Assembly (NCBI RefSeq): GCF_012641335.1
Contig: NZ_JABAID010000017.1
Coordinates: 1 to 64,000 of the forward strand
Reading direction: 5' to 3'
Origin: Novosphingobium sp. ERN07
GTDB taxonomy: Bacteria; Pseudomonadota; Alphaproteobacteria; Sphingomonadales; Sphingomonadaceae
DNA length: 64,000 nt
The notes beneath the pieces are model-generated. The model searched no databases and was not told the DNA's origin. It saw only the letters and a program-made list of their open reading frames with translations. Positions 33,630 through 46,677 of this stretch are shown here, piece after piece. Every line of letters starts with the position of its first letter. Position 1 is the stretch's first letter. The translations under genes and the position numbers were made by a program.

Positions 33630-34808
33630 ATGACCGACATCTACATCGTTTCGGGCGCGCGCACGGCCATCGGTTCGTTTGGCGGCAGCCTTGCTTCGCT
33701 GCGCCCGGCGGAAACCGGCGCGATTGTCATCAAGGAAGCCATCGCGCGCGCCGGGATCAGCGCGGACAAAGTGCAGAATGTGGTGATCGGCACCGTGGTG
33801 CCTACGCAGCCGAAAGACGCCTATGTCAGCCGCGTGGCCGCCGTGAATGCGGGTGTGCCGATTGAGGCACCCGCCATGAACGTCAACCGCCTGTGCGGTT
33901 CGGGCCTTCAGGCGATTGTTTCGGCGGCGCAGGGCATTGCGCTGGGCGAACAGGACATTGCCATCGGCGGCGGCGCGGAAAGCATGTCGAACGCGCCGCA
34001 CATGATCCTAACTGCACGCAACGGCCAGAAGATGGGCGATCAGGTGCTGCTAGACGCCATGTTGGGCGCGCTGCACGATCCGTTCGAAAACTTCCACATG
34101 GGCGTCACGGCGGAAAACGTGGCGGAGCAGTGCGGCATCAGCCGGGAAGAACAGGACGCGGTTGCGGTGGAAAGCCACAAGCGCGCGGCGGCGGCTGTGG
34201 CAGCGGGATACTTCAAGGAACAGATCGTTCCGGTGGAGATCAAGACGCGCAAGGGCACAGTCGTGTTCGACACCGACGAGCATTTCCGCGCCGATGCCAG
34301 CGTGGAAGCGATGGCCACGCTGAAGCCGGTGTTCAAAAAGGACGGCACGGTTACCGCAGGCAACGCCAGCGGGATCAACGATGGCGCTGCGGCGGTTGTT
34401 CTGGCCAGCGGCAAGGCCGTGGAAGAACACGGGCTGAAGCCGATGGCGAAGATTCTTGCATGGGGCCATGCCGGGGTTGAACCGCGCGTGATGGGCCTTG
34501 GCCCGGTGAAGGCGGTGCCGGTGGCGCTGGCCCGCGCAGGCCTGACGCTGGACCAGATCGACGTGATCGAGGCGAACGAAGCCTTTGCCGCGCAGGCCTG
34601 TGGCGTCGCCAAGGAACTGGGCTTTGATGCGGCCAAGACCAATCCCAACGGTTCGGGCATTTCGCTGGGTCACCCCATCGGCGCAACCGGCGCGATCCTG
34701 ACGATCAAGGCGATGTACGAACTGCACCGCACCGGCGGGCGCTATGGCCTGATTACCATGTGCATCGGCGGCGGTCAGGGCATCGCCATGGTCATCGAAA
34801 GGGTCTGA
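33630..34808 (+). CDS. Acetyl-CoA C-acyltransferase (thiolase)
   Basis: A 392-residue thiolase with the acyl-accepting Cys89 (NRLCGSGLQA), the GHPIGATGA loop and the C-terminal Cys in TMCIGGGQG. It condenses or cleaves acyl-CoA and acetyl-CoA. Placed between pccB and the epimerase with 2 bases to the next gene, it may release propionyl-CoA from beta-ketovaleryl-CoA or branched acyl-CoAs, feeding the module directly. PhaA/AtoB-type acetoacetyl-CoA thiolase is equally possible. Confidence 0.92.
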   Translation: MTDIYIVSGARTAIGSFGGSLASLRPAETGAIVIKEAIARAGISADKVQNVVIGTVVPTQPKDAYVSRVAAVNAGVPIEAPAMNVNRLCGSGLQAIVSAAQGIALGEQDIAIGGGAESMSNAPHMILTARNGQKMGDQVLLDAMLGALHDPFENFHMGVTAENVAEQCGISREEQDAVAVESHKRAAAAVAAGYFKEQIVPVEIKTRKGTVVFDTDEHFRADASVEAMATLKPVFKKDGTVTAGNASGINDGAAAVVLASGKAVEEHGLKPMAKILAWGHAGVEPRVMGLGPVKAVPVALARAGLTLDQIDVIEANEAFAAQACGVAKELGFDAAKTNPNGSGISLGHPIGATGAILTIKAMYELHRTGGRYGLITMCIGGGQGIAMVIERV

Positions 34809-34810
34809 CG

Positions 34811-35251
34811 ATGAAGCTGGGCCGGTTGAATCATGTTGGCGTCGCCACGCCAGATATCGACGCTTCGATTGCGTTCTATCGCGATGTGATGGGCGCTTCT
34901 GACATTACTGAACCGTTCGTGCTGGAAAGCCAGCAGGTGCGAGTGTGCTTCGTCAATACGCCGGGTGAGGGCGGCACGGCGGGCACGCAGATTGAACTGA
35001 TCCAGCCGACCAGCCCGGACAGCGCGGTGGGCAAGTGGCTTGCTGCCAATCCCTTGGGCGGTCAGCACCACCTTTGCTACGAAGTGCCGGACATTCACAC
35101 CGCGAAAGCGTGGTTTGAAGCCAACGGTAAGCGCGTGCTGGGTGAACCCCGCATCGGTGCGCATGGGACGCTGATTTTCTTCGTTCACCCCAAGGACATG
35201 GGCGGACAACTGACCGAGATCATGGAGACGCCGAAGGGCGATCACCACTGA
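34811..35251 (+). CDS. mce: Methylmalonyl-CoA epimerase
   Basis: A 146-residue VOC-fold epimerase: GRLNHVGVATPDID with His in the first metal site, QIELIQP, GQHHLCYEV and a closing QLTEIME. It interconverts (S)- and (R)-methylmalonyl-CoA between the carboxylase and the mutase. The ATG at 34811 is two bases after the thiolase stop. A long inverted repeat separates it from the mutase gene. Confidence 0.92.
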   Translation: MKLGRLNHVGVATPDIDASIAFYRDVMGASDITEPFVLESQQVRVCFVNTPGEGGTAGTQIELIQPTSPDSAVGKWLAANPLGGQHHLCYEVPDIHTAKAWFEANGKRVLGEPRIGAHGTLIFFVHPKDMGGQLTEIMETPKGDHH

Positions 35252-35258
35252 GTTTAAC

Positions 35259-35349
35259 CGTCGCCCCGGGCTTGACCCGGGGTCCCGCTGCCTTCGGACG
35301 GCGGTGCGGTCGAAGAAAAGCGGGACCCCGGATCAAGTCCGGGGTGACG
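35259..35349. repeat. REP-like inverted repeat inside the propionate operon
   Basis: Arms 35259-35288 and 35320-35349 match at 27 of 30 positions. Their core CCCCGGxCTTGAxCCGGGGTCCCGC is a type of dispersed palindromic intergenic repeat often seen in sphingomonads (recalled). It lies between the epimerase and mutase genes, where it may stabilise mRNA ends or attenuate transcription. A second full copy was not found in this window. Confidence 0.75.
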
Positions 35350-35365
35350 ATCTAAGGATTGCGAG

Positions 35366-37492
<2,127 letters not shown>

Positions 37493-37512
37493 GCGATTGA
37501 AGGGTAGATAGA

Positions 37513-39534
<2,022 letters not shown>

Positions 39535-39575
39535 GTAGTAGCGCGGTCATGTGCCGCGCCTTCACCACCCCCAAA

Positions 39576-39607
39576 CCCCCTCCTTGCGAACAGGAGGGGG
39601 CTTTTTT
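39576..39607 (+). terminator. Strong intrinsic terminator of the propionate operon
   Basis: CCCCCTCCT (39576-39584) pairs perfectly with AGGAGGGGG (39592-39600) around a seven-base loop, followed by CTTTTTT. The left flank CACCCCCAAA resembles the arm of the inverted repeat at 23133-23234, so a member of that repeat family appears to serve as terminator here. Confidence 0.9.
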
Positions 39608-39776
39608 GTGCCACCTTGCGAAACCACCTGTCGGGCAGATCCGCCTTTTTCGATGCCTGCTCCCTTTTGGCTATGGCGCAAAACCGTTCAGGCAGGATAA
39701 AGCGCGCAAAGCTGATGAGAGGTCTTCAGGCTTCGCGGTGGAGCGGGGACCGGTTTAGAACAGGGCAGGTGTCCAG

Positions 39777-40160
39777 ATGAGCAAGTTGACGGGTGCAGTG
39801 TTGATTGCAGGTCTCGCGGTTTCGGCGCTGGCGGGCGGTACGGCCTATGCGCAGGATGCTGCTGCGGGCAAGAAGGTGTTCATGCGCTGCGTAGCCTGTC
39901 ACGCGGTTAAGGCGGGTGCTCCGGCCAAGATGGGGCCGAATCTTGCTGGTGTTGTGGGTCGCAAGTCCGGCTCGGCGGCTGGGTTCAAGTACTCCGCAGC
40001 GATGCAGAAAGCAAAGCTGACTTGGAACGATGCCACGATGGACAAGTGGCTGGCGAAGCCTTCGGCAGTGGTGCCGGGCACGTCGATGGCATTTGCCGGT
40101 CTGCCCAACCCGGCTGATCGCGCGAACGTGATTGCCTATCTCAAGAAGCCTGTTCCCTAA
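39777..40160 (+). CDS. Class I cytochrome c (c2-like), periplasmic
   Basis: A 127-residue protein with a signal peptide (ending GTAYAQ), the heme motif CVACH (Cys38, Cys41, His42), FKYSAAM and the probable axial Met104 in PGTSMAF. It is a soluble single-heme electron carrier like cytochrome c2/c550. Its stop overlaps the stop of the convergent hydrolase gene by a few bases. Partner oxidase or dehydrogenase is unknown. Confidence 0.92.
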   Translation: MSKLTGAVLIAGLAVSALAGGTAYAQDAAAGKKVFMRCVACHAVKAGAPAKMGPNLAGVVGRKSGSAAGFKYSAAMQKAKLTWNDATMDKWLAKPSAVVPGTSMAFAGLPNPADRANVIAYLKKPVP

Positions 40161-42094
40161 GGCGTAACGATATTGAAGGCAGGATCCGGTTTGTCGAGCC
40201 AGCCGATCAGGCGGGCGAACGCAGCCGGATCCCCTTCTATTTTCGCTTCGCCTGAGGCGATCTTTGCGGCCAGCGGCTGTCCAGTGAACAGCGCGGCGAG
40301 CAAATCGGCATAGCGTACGGTCAATGTCGCCTGCCGCCCATCGCGCAGGCCGGGGCGATGAACCAGCACGCCATTGGCCACCGTCACGGTGTGTTGCGCC
40401 TGTTTGTCAGGAAAGGTGAAGCCCAGCGCGGTGAAGCCGTCTCCGGCCTTTGCTGGATCGATTCGCACGGCCAGCACATCGAACAGGTCTGACGGCGGCA
40501 ATTGGCTGACAAGTGCGGCTCCGCCGGTCGGGTCGGCAGCGGCAACACCATTTTCCAGTTCGCTCGCCCCGGTCAGGTACATGTTGCGCCACAGTGCGTT
40601 CTCGCTCTGGTAGGCTAGCTGCCGGTAGGTGCGCGTCAGAAGGGCTTTGGCGGCGCTGTCAGACGCATCAGCGAAGATCACCTTGTCGAGCAATTCGGCG
40701 GCCCATGCGTAGTCACCTTTGGCAAAAGCCTCTTGCGCCAAAGCCTTGACCCGTGCCGCACCGCCCATCGCTTCGACATAGCGTTTGCCGCCGGTTTCGG
40801 GCGGCAGCGGGGCAAGGTGGACCGGGTTGCCATCGTACCAACCCATGTAGAACTGATAGACCGCGCGCGAATTGAAGCTGTAGGAGCCGTAATAGGGCCG
40901 GTCGTACCACTGTTTAGCCAGCGCGGGCGGCAGCGTGAGCGTTGCGGCAATTTCCGGGCCGGTCAGTCCTTTGTTCATCAGCCGCACCGTCTGATCGTGC
41001 AGATAGGCGTAGGCATCACGGTGCTTGCCCAAATAGTCAGTGATTTCGCTGGTGCCAAAGCGCGGCCAGCCGTGGCTGGCGATCAGCACTTCCGCCCCGG
41101 AGAAGAAGTCGATCGCCTCGGTCAGGCCTTGCGCCCATGCCTTCGCATCGCGGATCACCGCGCCGCGCGGGGTTAGGATGTTGTGCTGCGTAACGTTAGC
41201 ATTCTCGGCAAGGTCGACTACGGCCCAATCGGGGAAGCCCAGATTCATTTCTGCAGGCGCTTCGGTCCCTGGGGTGACCTGAAAGCGGATTCGCACGCCG
41301 TCGATGGTCAGTTCCGTGCCCGTCTCCGAAATCTCCTGCGTTGGCGGAACAAGGCTGCGCGAACCTGCGGCCACGCCTATGCCGATGCCCGATCCCATCG
41401 ATCCTTCAGGTCCTTTAGGCATGCCGAGGCCGAACTGGTATCCTGCACGACGGCCCATTGCAGGCCCTGCGATCACGTTTTCGCTCACTGCAGCGCGCGT
41501 AAAGCCCTGCGGCGCGAGGATCGGCGCATCCTTTAGCATCATCGCACTGAATGCGGCCGCCCCGCCGAAATGATCGACATGGCTGTGGGTGTAGATCATG
41601 CCGGTGATCGGCAGCTTCGTGACCTTTTCCGATATCAGCGCATAAGCGGCGGCGGCGGTTTCGGTTGCGGTTAGCGGATCGATCACGATCCAGCCCTTGC
41701 CGCCCCGCACGAAGGTGATGTTGGCCACGTCGAACCCGCGCACCTGCCAGATGCGGTCTGTCACCTTGAACAGACCGGCCTTGCCCAAGACTTGCGCGTG
41801 ACGCCACAAGCTGGGGTGTACGCTGGACGGCGCATCGCCCGTGGCGAATGCGAGGCCTTGGATATTCCACACAGGTTTGCCTGCGGCATCGCGGATGATC
41901 GGGTCTTCCAGCGTGGCGACGAAGCCACGCGCCGCGAAATCGAAATCGCGCCGGTCTGTCATCGGCAGGTCTGCAAGTGCGGCAGTATTGGTCTTGCGCG
42001 TGGCTTCGCTCGCTGGTTCCGCAGCGGCGGAAAGCGGCGTCAGAAGGAGCAAGGCGCTACCGAGCAGGCGGTGCCGCAGGTTCATCGTTGGCAT
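40157..42094 (-). CDS. Alkyl/aryl-sulfatase, metallo-beta-lactamase fold (SdsA1/BDS1-like)
   Basis: A 645-residue exported enzyme. It has a signal peptide (LLLLTPLSAAAEP; MNLRHR at 42085 may be the real start), the binuclear-zinc motif THSHVDHFGG (about 172), SHGWPRFGT, an alkylsulfatase dimerisation domain about 395-520, and a C-terminal SCP2-like domain (about 530-645). Relatives hydrolyse primary or secondary alkyl sulfates such as SDS to alcohols. Alternatives are phosphate- or acyl-ester hydrolases of the same fold. Confidence 0.88.
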   Translation of the reverse strand: MPTMNLRHRLLGSALLLLTPLSAAAEPASEATRKTNTAALADLPMTDRRDFDFAARGFVATLEDPIIRDAAGKPVWNIQGLAFATGDAPSSVHPSLWRHAQVLGKAGLFKVTDRIWQVRGFDVANITFVRGGKGWIVIDPLTATETAAAAYALISEKVTKLPITGMIYTHSHVDHFGGAAAFSAMMLKDAPILAPQGFTRAAVSENVIAGPAMGRRAGYQFGLGMPKGPEGSMGSGIGIGVAAGSRSLVPPTQEISETGTELTIDGVRIRFQVTPGTEAPAEMNLGFPDWAVVDLAENANVTQHNILTPRGAVIRDAKAWAQGLTEAIDFFSGAEVLIASHGWPRFGTSEITDYLGKHRDAYAYLHDQTVRLMNKGLTGPEIAATLTLPPALAKQWYDRPYYGSYSFNSRAVYQFYMGWYDGNPVHLAPLPPETGGKRYVEAMGGAARVKALAQEAFAKGDYAWAAELLDKVIFADASDSAAKALLTRTYRQLAYQSENALWRNMYLTGASELENGVAAADPTGGAALVSQLPPSDLFDVLAVRIDPAKAGDGFTALGFTFPDKQAQHTVTVANGVLVHRPGLRDGRQATLTVRYADLLAALFTGQPLAAKIASGEAKIEGDPAAFARLIGWLDKPDPAFNIVTP

Positions 42095-42178
42095 GGTCTC
42101 TCCCGGCTGTCGTTCTGGCGGCAGCTCCGCGAGCAGATTGGCCTTAATCGATTGATTAGGGAAGTGGGAAAGCAGCCG

Positions 42179-42448
42179 TCAGCCGAACAGGCGTTTCAGC
42201 CACCCGCGTTTGATTGGCACGGGCGGTTGCTGACCCGTCAGCCGGATCAGATACTGCGCGAGCAGCATGGCCTGATTGCGTGTCATCAGCAGGTGATGCG
42301 TGTCGACAGAATCCGGCGTCGGTCGTGCTGCCACCGTCGATTGCACCGTCAACTGGATGTTGCGCGAAATGTCCTGATGCTTCCACCCGATCACCACGCC
42401 CGACAATTCCTGCGGCACGCCTTTGCCGGGCGATTCTGCCGTGGCCAT
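42179..42448 (-). CDS. Hypothetical small protein next to acyl-AMP ligase
   Basis: An 89-residue protein from ATG 42448 (MATAESPGKGVPQEL) with a good GAGAGGA site; the frame extends 41 codons upstream but that part overlaps the ligase gene. It contains TRNQAMLLAQYLIRLTG and ends PVPIKRGWLKRLFG. No known domain was recognised. It follows the ligase gene by about 90 bases in the same direction and may be cotranscribed. Confidence 0.6.
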   Translation of the reverse strand: MATAESPGKGVPQELSGVVIGWKHQDISRNIQLTVQSTVAARPTPDSVDTHHLLMTRNQAMLLAQYLIRLTGQQPPVPIKRGWLKRLFG

Positions 42449-42539
42449 TTTTGTCCTCTCCCAGTTCCCGGATTCCAAGGAATCGCAAGAACGGAGGGGC
42501 GTCAAGCCAAATCGGATGTTTTCAACCGGTCTCGAAAGA

Positions 42540-44297
42540 TCAGGCAGCGAGCTGGTAAGGTGCAATTTCACCGGCCAAGTAGAGCTTCTTGGCCTTGGCG
42601 CGGCTGAGTTTGCCGGAACTGGTACGGGGCAGCGTGCGCGGCGGCACGAGTTCTACGACGCAGTTCATGCCCGTGATCGACCGCACCTTGTCACGGATCT
42701 GGTCGCGCAGTTTCACGCGTTCAACCGGATCGGACACACGGCAATGGACCAGCACGGCGGGGGCTTCCTCGCCATTCTCGGTTTCCACCGAAAATGCCGC
42801 GATATCGCCTTGATGGAATCCCGGAAGCTGTTCCACGGCCCATTCGATGTCCTGTGGCCAGTGGTTCTTGCCGTTGATGATGATCATATCCTTTGCGCGG
42901 CCGACGATGAACAGGTAGCCCTTCTCATCGACATAACCCATGTCGCCAGTGTCCAGCCAGCCGTCGATCATGCAGGCGTCGGTCGCGTCAGGATCGCGGA
43001 AATAGGAGTGCATCACCGACGATCCACGGCACCACACCTTGCCGATGTGGTGGTGCGACAGATGATTGCCGCTTTCGCCACGGATAGCCACTTCCATGCC
43101 GCGCACAGGCACGCCACAGTTCACCATTGCGCGGTAGCGGGCCGGGCGAGACAGGTCACGGGGTGTGCCCGAAAGGCGCTCTTCCTCAACCAGTTCCACG
43201 CGGATGCCTTCACCCGGCGGCATGACTGTTACCGCCAGTGTCGCTTCGGCAAGGCCATAGCTTGGCAGGAAGGCATCTGCCTTGAAGCCGGCATCGGCAA
43301 AGGCGTTGACGAAGTTCTGCATCACATCGGGCCGGATCATATCGGCCCCGTTGCCCGCCACGCGCCAGCGCGACAGGTCGAACCGGTCGGAAACGTGGCT
43401 CTGGCTCGAAATGCGACGGGCGCAGATGTCATAGCCGAACGTGGGCGAGTAGGAGAGCGTGGTGCCCTGATTGCGGCTGATCAGATCGAGCCATGCAAGC
43501 GGACGGCGGGCGAAATCCTCGGTCTTGAGGAAATCGACCGAGACGCTGTTGGCGATGGGCGAAAGGAAGCAGCCGACCAGACCCATGTCGTGATACCACG
43601 GCAGCCACGACACCGCGCGGTCCGGGTTGTCGATCTTCATGCCGTGCGAATGCCCGGCAAGGTTCGCCAGAAGGGCGCGATGGGTGACAGCCACGCCATG
43701 CGGGAAGCGGGTTGAGCCGCTGGAATACTGGAGGTAGCTGATCGCATCGGGATCAGGCGCGGGCAGGGCATCGGCGCTTTCTGCGCCAGCGTGGAATTCG
43801 TCCCACGAAAGCCCCGCGCAACCCTGCCTTGCGGCGGCGGCACTGGCCATCTCACTGATTTCGCCGGGATAGATCAGCATCTTGGGATCGGAGCTGGAAA
43901 GCTGCACGGCCAGTTGGTCGATATAGCTTTCCTTGCCGCCAAAGCTGGTGGGCAGCGGCAGCGGCACCGGCCATGCGCCCGCGTACATTGCGCCGCAGAA
44001 AATCGCGGCAAAATCCGGGCCGGTTTCGGCCACAAGCGCCACGCGATCACCCGGCGCAACGCCCAGTGCCACCAGCTTGCGGGCGGCAACCAGCGCATCT
44101 TCGCGCAGTTCGGAATAGGGATAGGCCCGCGCCAGATTGCCGCGCGGGTCATGGAAATTGAAGCCGAGCACGCCCTTTGCCGCGTAATCGAGCGCGTCGC
44201 AAAAGGTGTCGAAGTCCGCATAGCGACGTGGCTGCACGTCGACATTGGGTGTGGAAACGAGAGTCGCCTTGTCAGCAACGGCGCTCGAAACGGTCAT
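42540..44297 (-). CDS. Fatty-acyl-AMP ligase / acyl-CoA synthetase (FAAL-like)
   Basis: A 585-residue adenylate-forming enzyme: ATP motif YLQYSSGSTRFPHGV (P-loop), SWLPWYHDMGLVG typical of FAALs, YGLAEATLA, DGWLDTGDMGYVDE and a C-terminal GKLSRAKAKKLY lysine. FAALs activate fatty acids as acyl-AMP and hand them to acyl carrier proteins for polyketide or lipopeptide synthesis. The start MTVSSAVADKATL at 44297 is preferred over the longer frame. No carrier protein or PKS gene is nearby, so its acceptor is unknown. Confidence 0.88.
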   Translation of the reverse strand: MTVSSAVADKATLVSTPNVDVQPRRYADFDTFCDALDYAAKGVLGFNFHDPRGNLARAYPYSELREDALVAARKLVALGVAPGDRVALVAETGPDFAAIFCGAMYAGAWPVPLPLPTSFGGKESYIDQLAVQLSSSDPKMLIYPGEISEMASAAAARQGCAGLSWDEFHAGAESADALPAPDPDAISYLQYSSGSTRFPHGVAVTHRALLANLAGHSHGMKIDNPDRAVSWLPWYHDMGLVGCFLSPIANSVSVDFLKTEDFARRPLAWLDLISRNQGTTLSYSPTFGYDICARRISSQSHVSDRFDLSRWRVAGNGADMIRPDVMQNFVNAFADAGFKADAFLPSYGLAEATLAVTVMPPGEGIRVELVEEERLSGTPRDLSRPARYRAMVNCGVPVRGMEVAIRGESGNHLSHHHIGKVWCRGSSVMHSYFRDPDATDACMIDGWLDTGDMGYVDEKGYLFIVGRAKDMIIINGKNHWPQDIEWAVEQLPGFHQGDIAAFSVETENGEEAPAVLVHCRVSDPVERVKLRDQIRDKVRSITGMNCVVELVPPRTLPRTSSGKLSRAKAKKLYLAGEIAPYQLAA

Positions 44298-44439
44298 GCG
44301 ATACCCCGATTGTTCTCTTCTATCGTCCTGCAAGCCCATTCTGCGACCGCAGGTGAATGGCCCATGACTGCTCCGTGACAGGAAAACAACGACCAATCCG
44401 GTACAGTCACGGTACGGACGTTCTCATTTAGCGGCGACT

Positions 44440-45063
44440 GTGGCACGAATGTGGCGGATGGATCACAATTCCCCCGATATGCCCACTGGCAGGATGGGCC
44501 GAAAGGACCGCCACCCGCGTGAGAAGCGCGCGCCAAGGCCGCTAACCCGGCAAAAGCTTGACGAATTGGCCCTGTCCTATGTCGCGCGCTTTGCAACGAG
44601 CGCGGGCAAACTTTCGGATTACCTGCGGCGCAAGCTGCGCGAACGCGGATGGGAAGGGGAGGGTGAACCTGACATCGACGCTATTGTCACTCGGTTCACA
44701 GACCTTGGCTATATCGATGACGCGGTGTTTGCGCGCGGCAAGGCACAAGGCCTGTTACGGCGTGGATATGGCGCGCGGCGGATCGATCAGGCGTTGGGCG
44801 CGGCGGGCATTGCCGAACCCTTGCGCGAAGAAGCGCGCGGGACCGAGAGGGAGCGCAGGCACGCAGCGCTTATCATGGCGCGCAAGCGCCGCTTCGGCCC
44901 GTTCGGGGTGAGGGAAGAAGGCGCAAGGCTTGACCCGGCGGTGCGCGAAAAGCAGGTCGCGGCCATGCTGCGCGCCGGTCACCCCCTTGCACTCGTGCGC
45001 GAGGTGGTGAATGCCGTGTCGCAGCAAGCCTTGGAAGAATGGATCGATGAAGCAGGCGATTAG
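44440..45063 (+). CDS. recX: RecX-family regulatory protein
   Basis: A 207-residue helical-repeat protein: LDELALSYVARFATSAGKLSDYLRRKL, FTDLGYIDDAVFARGKAQGLLRRGYG and a closing helix before WIDEAGD. RecX proteins modulate RecA filaments. The frame opens at GTG 44440; ATGs at 44449 and 44458 are also possible. Its stop overlaps the next start (45047), so it is coupled to the DUF192 gene. recA itself is not in the window. Confidence 0.82.
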   Translation: MARMWRMDHNSPDMPTGRMGRKDRHPREKRAPRPLTRQKLDELALSYVARFATSAGKLSDYLRRKLRERGWEGEGEPDIDAIVTRFTDLGYIDDAVFARGKAQGLLRRGYGARRIDQALGAAGIAEPLREEARGTERERRHAALIMARKRRFGPFGVREEGARLDPAVREKQVAAMLRAGHPLALVREVVNAVSQQALEEWIDEAGD

Positions 45064-45547
45064 AACTCTCGCACTGGCCGCACTGGCCCTGATGGCTGGT
45101 TGTTCCCCCGGCGCGGCCGATGCTGGCACAAAAGCCCCGGCTGCCACCGCAGTCACGCCTTCGGTTCATCCGATTTCGGGACTGAAGGTCGGTCCCGTCA
45201 CGATCACCACGGGCGGCAAGGCCCGCGTATTCAAGGCAGAATATGCGCGCACATCGGCAGAGCAGGCCAAAGGGCTTATGTTCCGCACCCGGTTGGCCGA
45301 CGATGAAGGCATGATCTTCCTGCGCAACCCGCCGGATCGCGCCTCTTTCTGGATGCGCAACACGGTTATCCCGCTGGACCTGATCTTCGTCGGGCTGGAC
45401 CGGAGGATCATCAATATTGCCGCCAATGCGGTCCCTTATGACGAAACACCGCTGATATCGGGCGGGCCTACTCTGGCCGTGTTCGAAATAAACGGCGGTC
45501 TGGCGGCAAAGCTGGGCATCCAGCCGGGCGACAAGGTGGACTGGTAA
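45047..45547 (+). CDS. DUF192 lipoprotein
   Basis: A 166-residue protein with a lipoprotein signal (LALAALALMAGC) and a DUF192 domain: AEYARTSAEQAKGLMFRT, DDEGMIFLRNP, FWMRNTVIPLDLIFV and the closing GIQPGDKVDW. The family's function is unclear. The start at 45047 overlaps the recX end in another frame. NDUFA12 and DUF2155 genes follow in the same direction, an order common in sphingomonads as I recall. Confidence 0.88.
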   Translation: MKQAIRTLALAALALMAGCSPGAADAGTKAPAATAVTPSVHPISGLKVGPVTITTGGKARVFKAEYARTSAEQAKGLMFRTRLADDEGMIFLRNPPDRASFWMRNTVIPLDLIFVGLDRRIINIAANAVPYDETPLISGGPTLAVFEINGGLAAKLGIQPGDKVDW

Positions 45548-45625
45548 ATGCTGGCCCGCACATCTACGCGCTTGCCGACACCCCCTATCAGCGGCTAAGC
45601 GCGCCCAATATCCAAGGCAGGTATC

Positions 45626-46039
45626 ATGAGCATCCTCGGCAAGATCTTCACCTGGTGGGACGGCGCCACCTTCGGCACCATGCTCGACAGCGCGCTCAAG
45701 GGCGAGCAGGTCGGCACTGACGCGCAGGGCAATGCCTATTACCGCGCAAAGAAGCCCTATCCCAAAGGGCATCCCTTTGCCGGGCGCGAACGCCGCTGGG
45801 TGATCTACAATGGTTCGAACGATGCCAGTCGCGTGCCTTCTGAATGGCATGGCTGGCTGCACGGCTCTTTCGATGGCGTGCCCGAAAGCAATCTGCCGCC
45901 GCCGCGCATCTGGGAAGCCGAATATACGCCCAATGCTACCGGCACCGTCACGGCCTACCGCCCTCAGGGCGCGCTCGAACGCGGGGGCCATCGTGCCGCG
46001 GCTACGGGTGATTACGAAGCGTGGGCACCGGAAGCCTGA
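45626..46039 (+). CDS. NADH:ubiquinone oxidoreductase NDUFA12-family subunit
   Basis: A 137-residue NDUFA12/B17.2-family protein (MSILGKIFTWWDGATFGT; DAQGNAYYRA; RRWVIYNGSNDASRVPSEWHGWLH). It is an accessory subunit of respiratory complex I in alphaproteobacteria and mitochondria. The stop shares a base with the start of the next gene, so the two are coupled. Complex I core genes are elsewhere. Confidence 0.92.
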   Translation: MSILGKIFTWWDGATFGTMLDSALKGEQVGTDAQGNAYYRAKKPYPKGHPFAGRERRWVIYNGSNDASRVPSEWHGWLHGSFDGVPESNLPPPRIWEAEYTPNATGTVTAYRPQGALERGGHRAAATGDYEAWAPEA

Positions 46040-46677
46040 TGCTTTCTGCTGCATCGATGGCATGGCGCGCTCTCGCAATTGCGAGCGTGCTGGCGCTTGC
46101 CGGATGCGGTGAAAAGTCGGCTCCGCCGCCGCCCGAGGCTGTGGAAACAGGTATGCCGACCGTGGCGTCGTCCGGCCCCGCGGTGGAAAGCGAGTTTGGC
46201 ACCCCGATCAAGGATCGCGTGGCAACGCTGGGCTTCCTGAACAAGCGCAACAATATCACGCAGGACGTGGTGCTGAAGAGCGGCGAATCACGCCGGATCG
46301 GCAATGCCATTGTCAAACTCGCCACGTGCGAAAAGACTGCGCCGTGGGAAGATCCGCCCGAAACAGGCGCTTTTGTTCAGTTGTTCGTGGAAGAGCGGGC
46401 GACCACCGATCAACCCTTGGCATGGCGCAAGGTCTTTTCGGGCTGGCTGTTCCGCAATTCGCCTTCGCTCAACGTGGTCGAGCATCCGGTCTATGACGTA
46501 TGGGTCAAAGACTGCGCGATGAGCTTCCCCGGCGAGGAAGAGCCGAGCGAATCGGAGCGCAAGGCCGAAAATCCCGCTGGCAGGCCCAGCACGGCAGCTT
46601 CGCCAGTGCCAACAGCAAGCCCGGCACCCGCATCCTCTGCAAGCGCCCGCGCCGAATCCAACTCTGCTGTCGAATAA
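46039..46677 (+). CDS. DUF2155 lipoprotein
   Basis: A 212-residue protein with lipobox VLALAGC and a DUF2155 domain (VATLGFLNKRNNITQDVVLK; TCEKTAPWEDPPETGAFVQLF; FSGWLFRNSPSLNVVEHPVYDVWVKDC). A low-complexity Pro/Ala/Ser tail follows. Function unknown. The tail (the last 187 bases) overlaps the 3' end of aat on the other strand, an unusually long convergent overlap. Confidence 0.85.
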   Translation: MLSAASMAWRALAIASVLALAGCGEKSAPPPPEAVETGMPTVASSGPAVESEFGTPIKDRVATLGFLNKRNNITQDVVLKSGESRRIGNAIVKLATCEKTAPWEDPPETGAFVQLFVEERATTDQPLAWRKVFSGWLFRNSPSLNVVEHPVYDVWVKDCAMSFPGEEEPSESERKAENPAGRPSTAASPVPTASPAPASSASARAESNSAVE

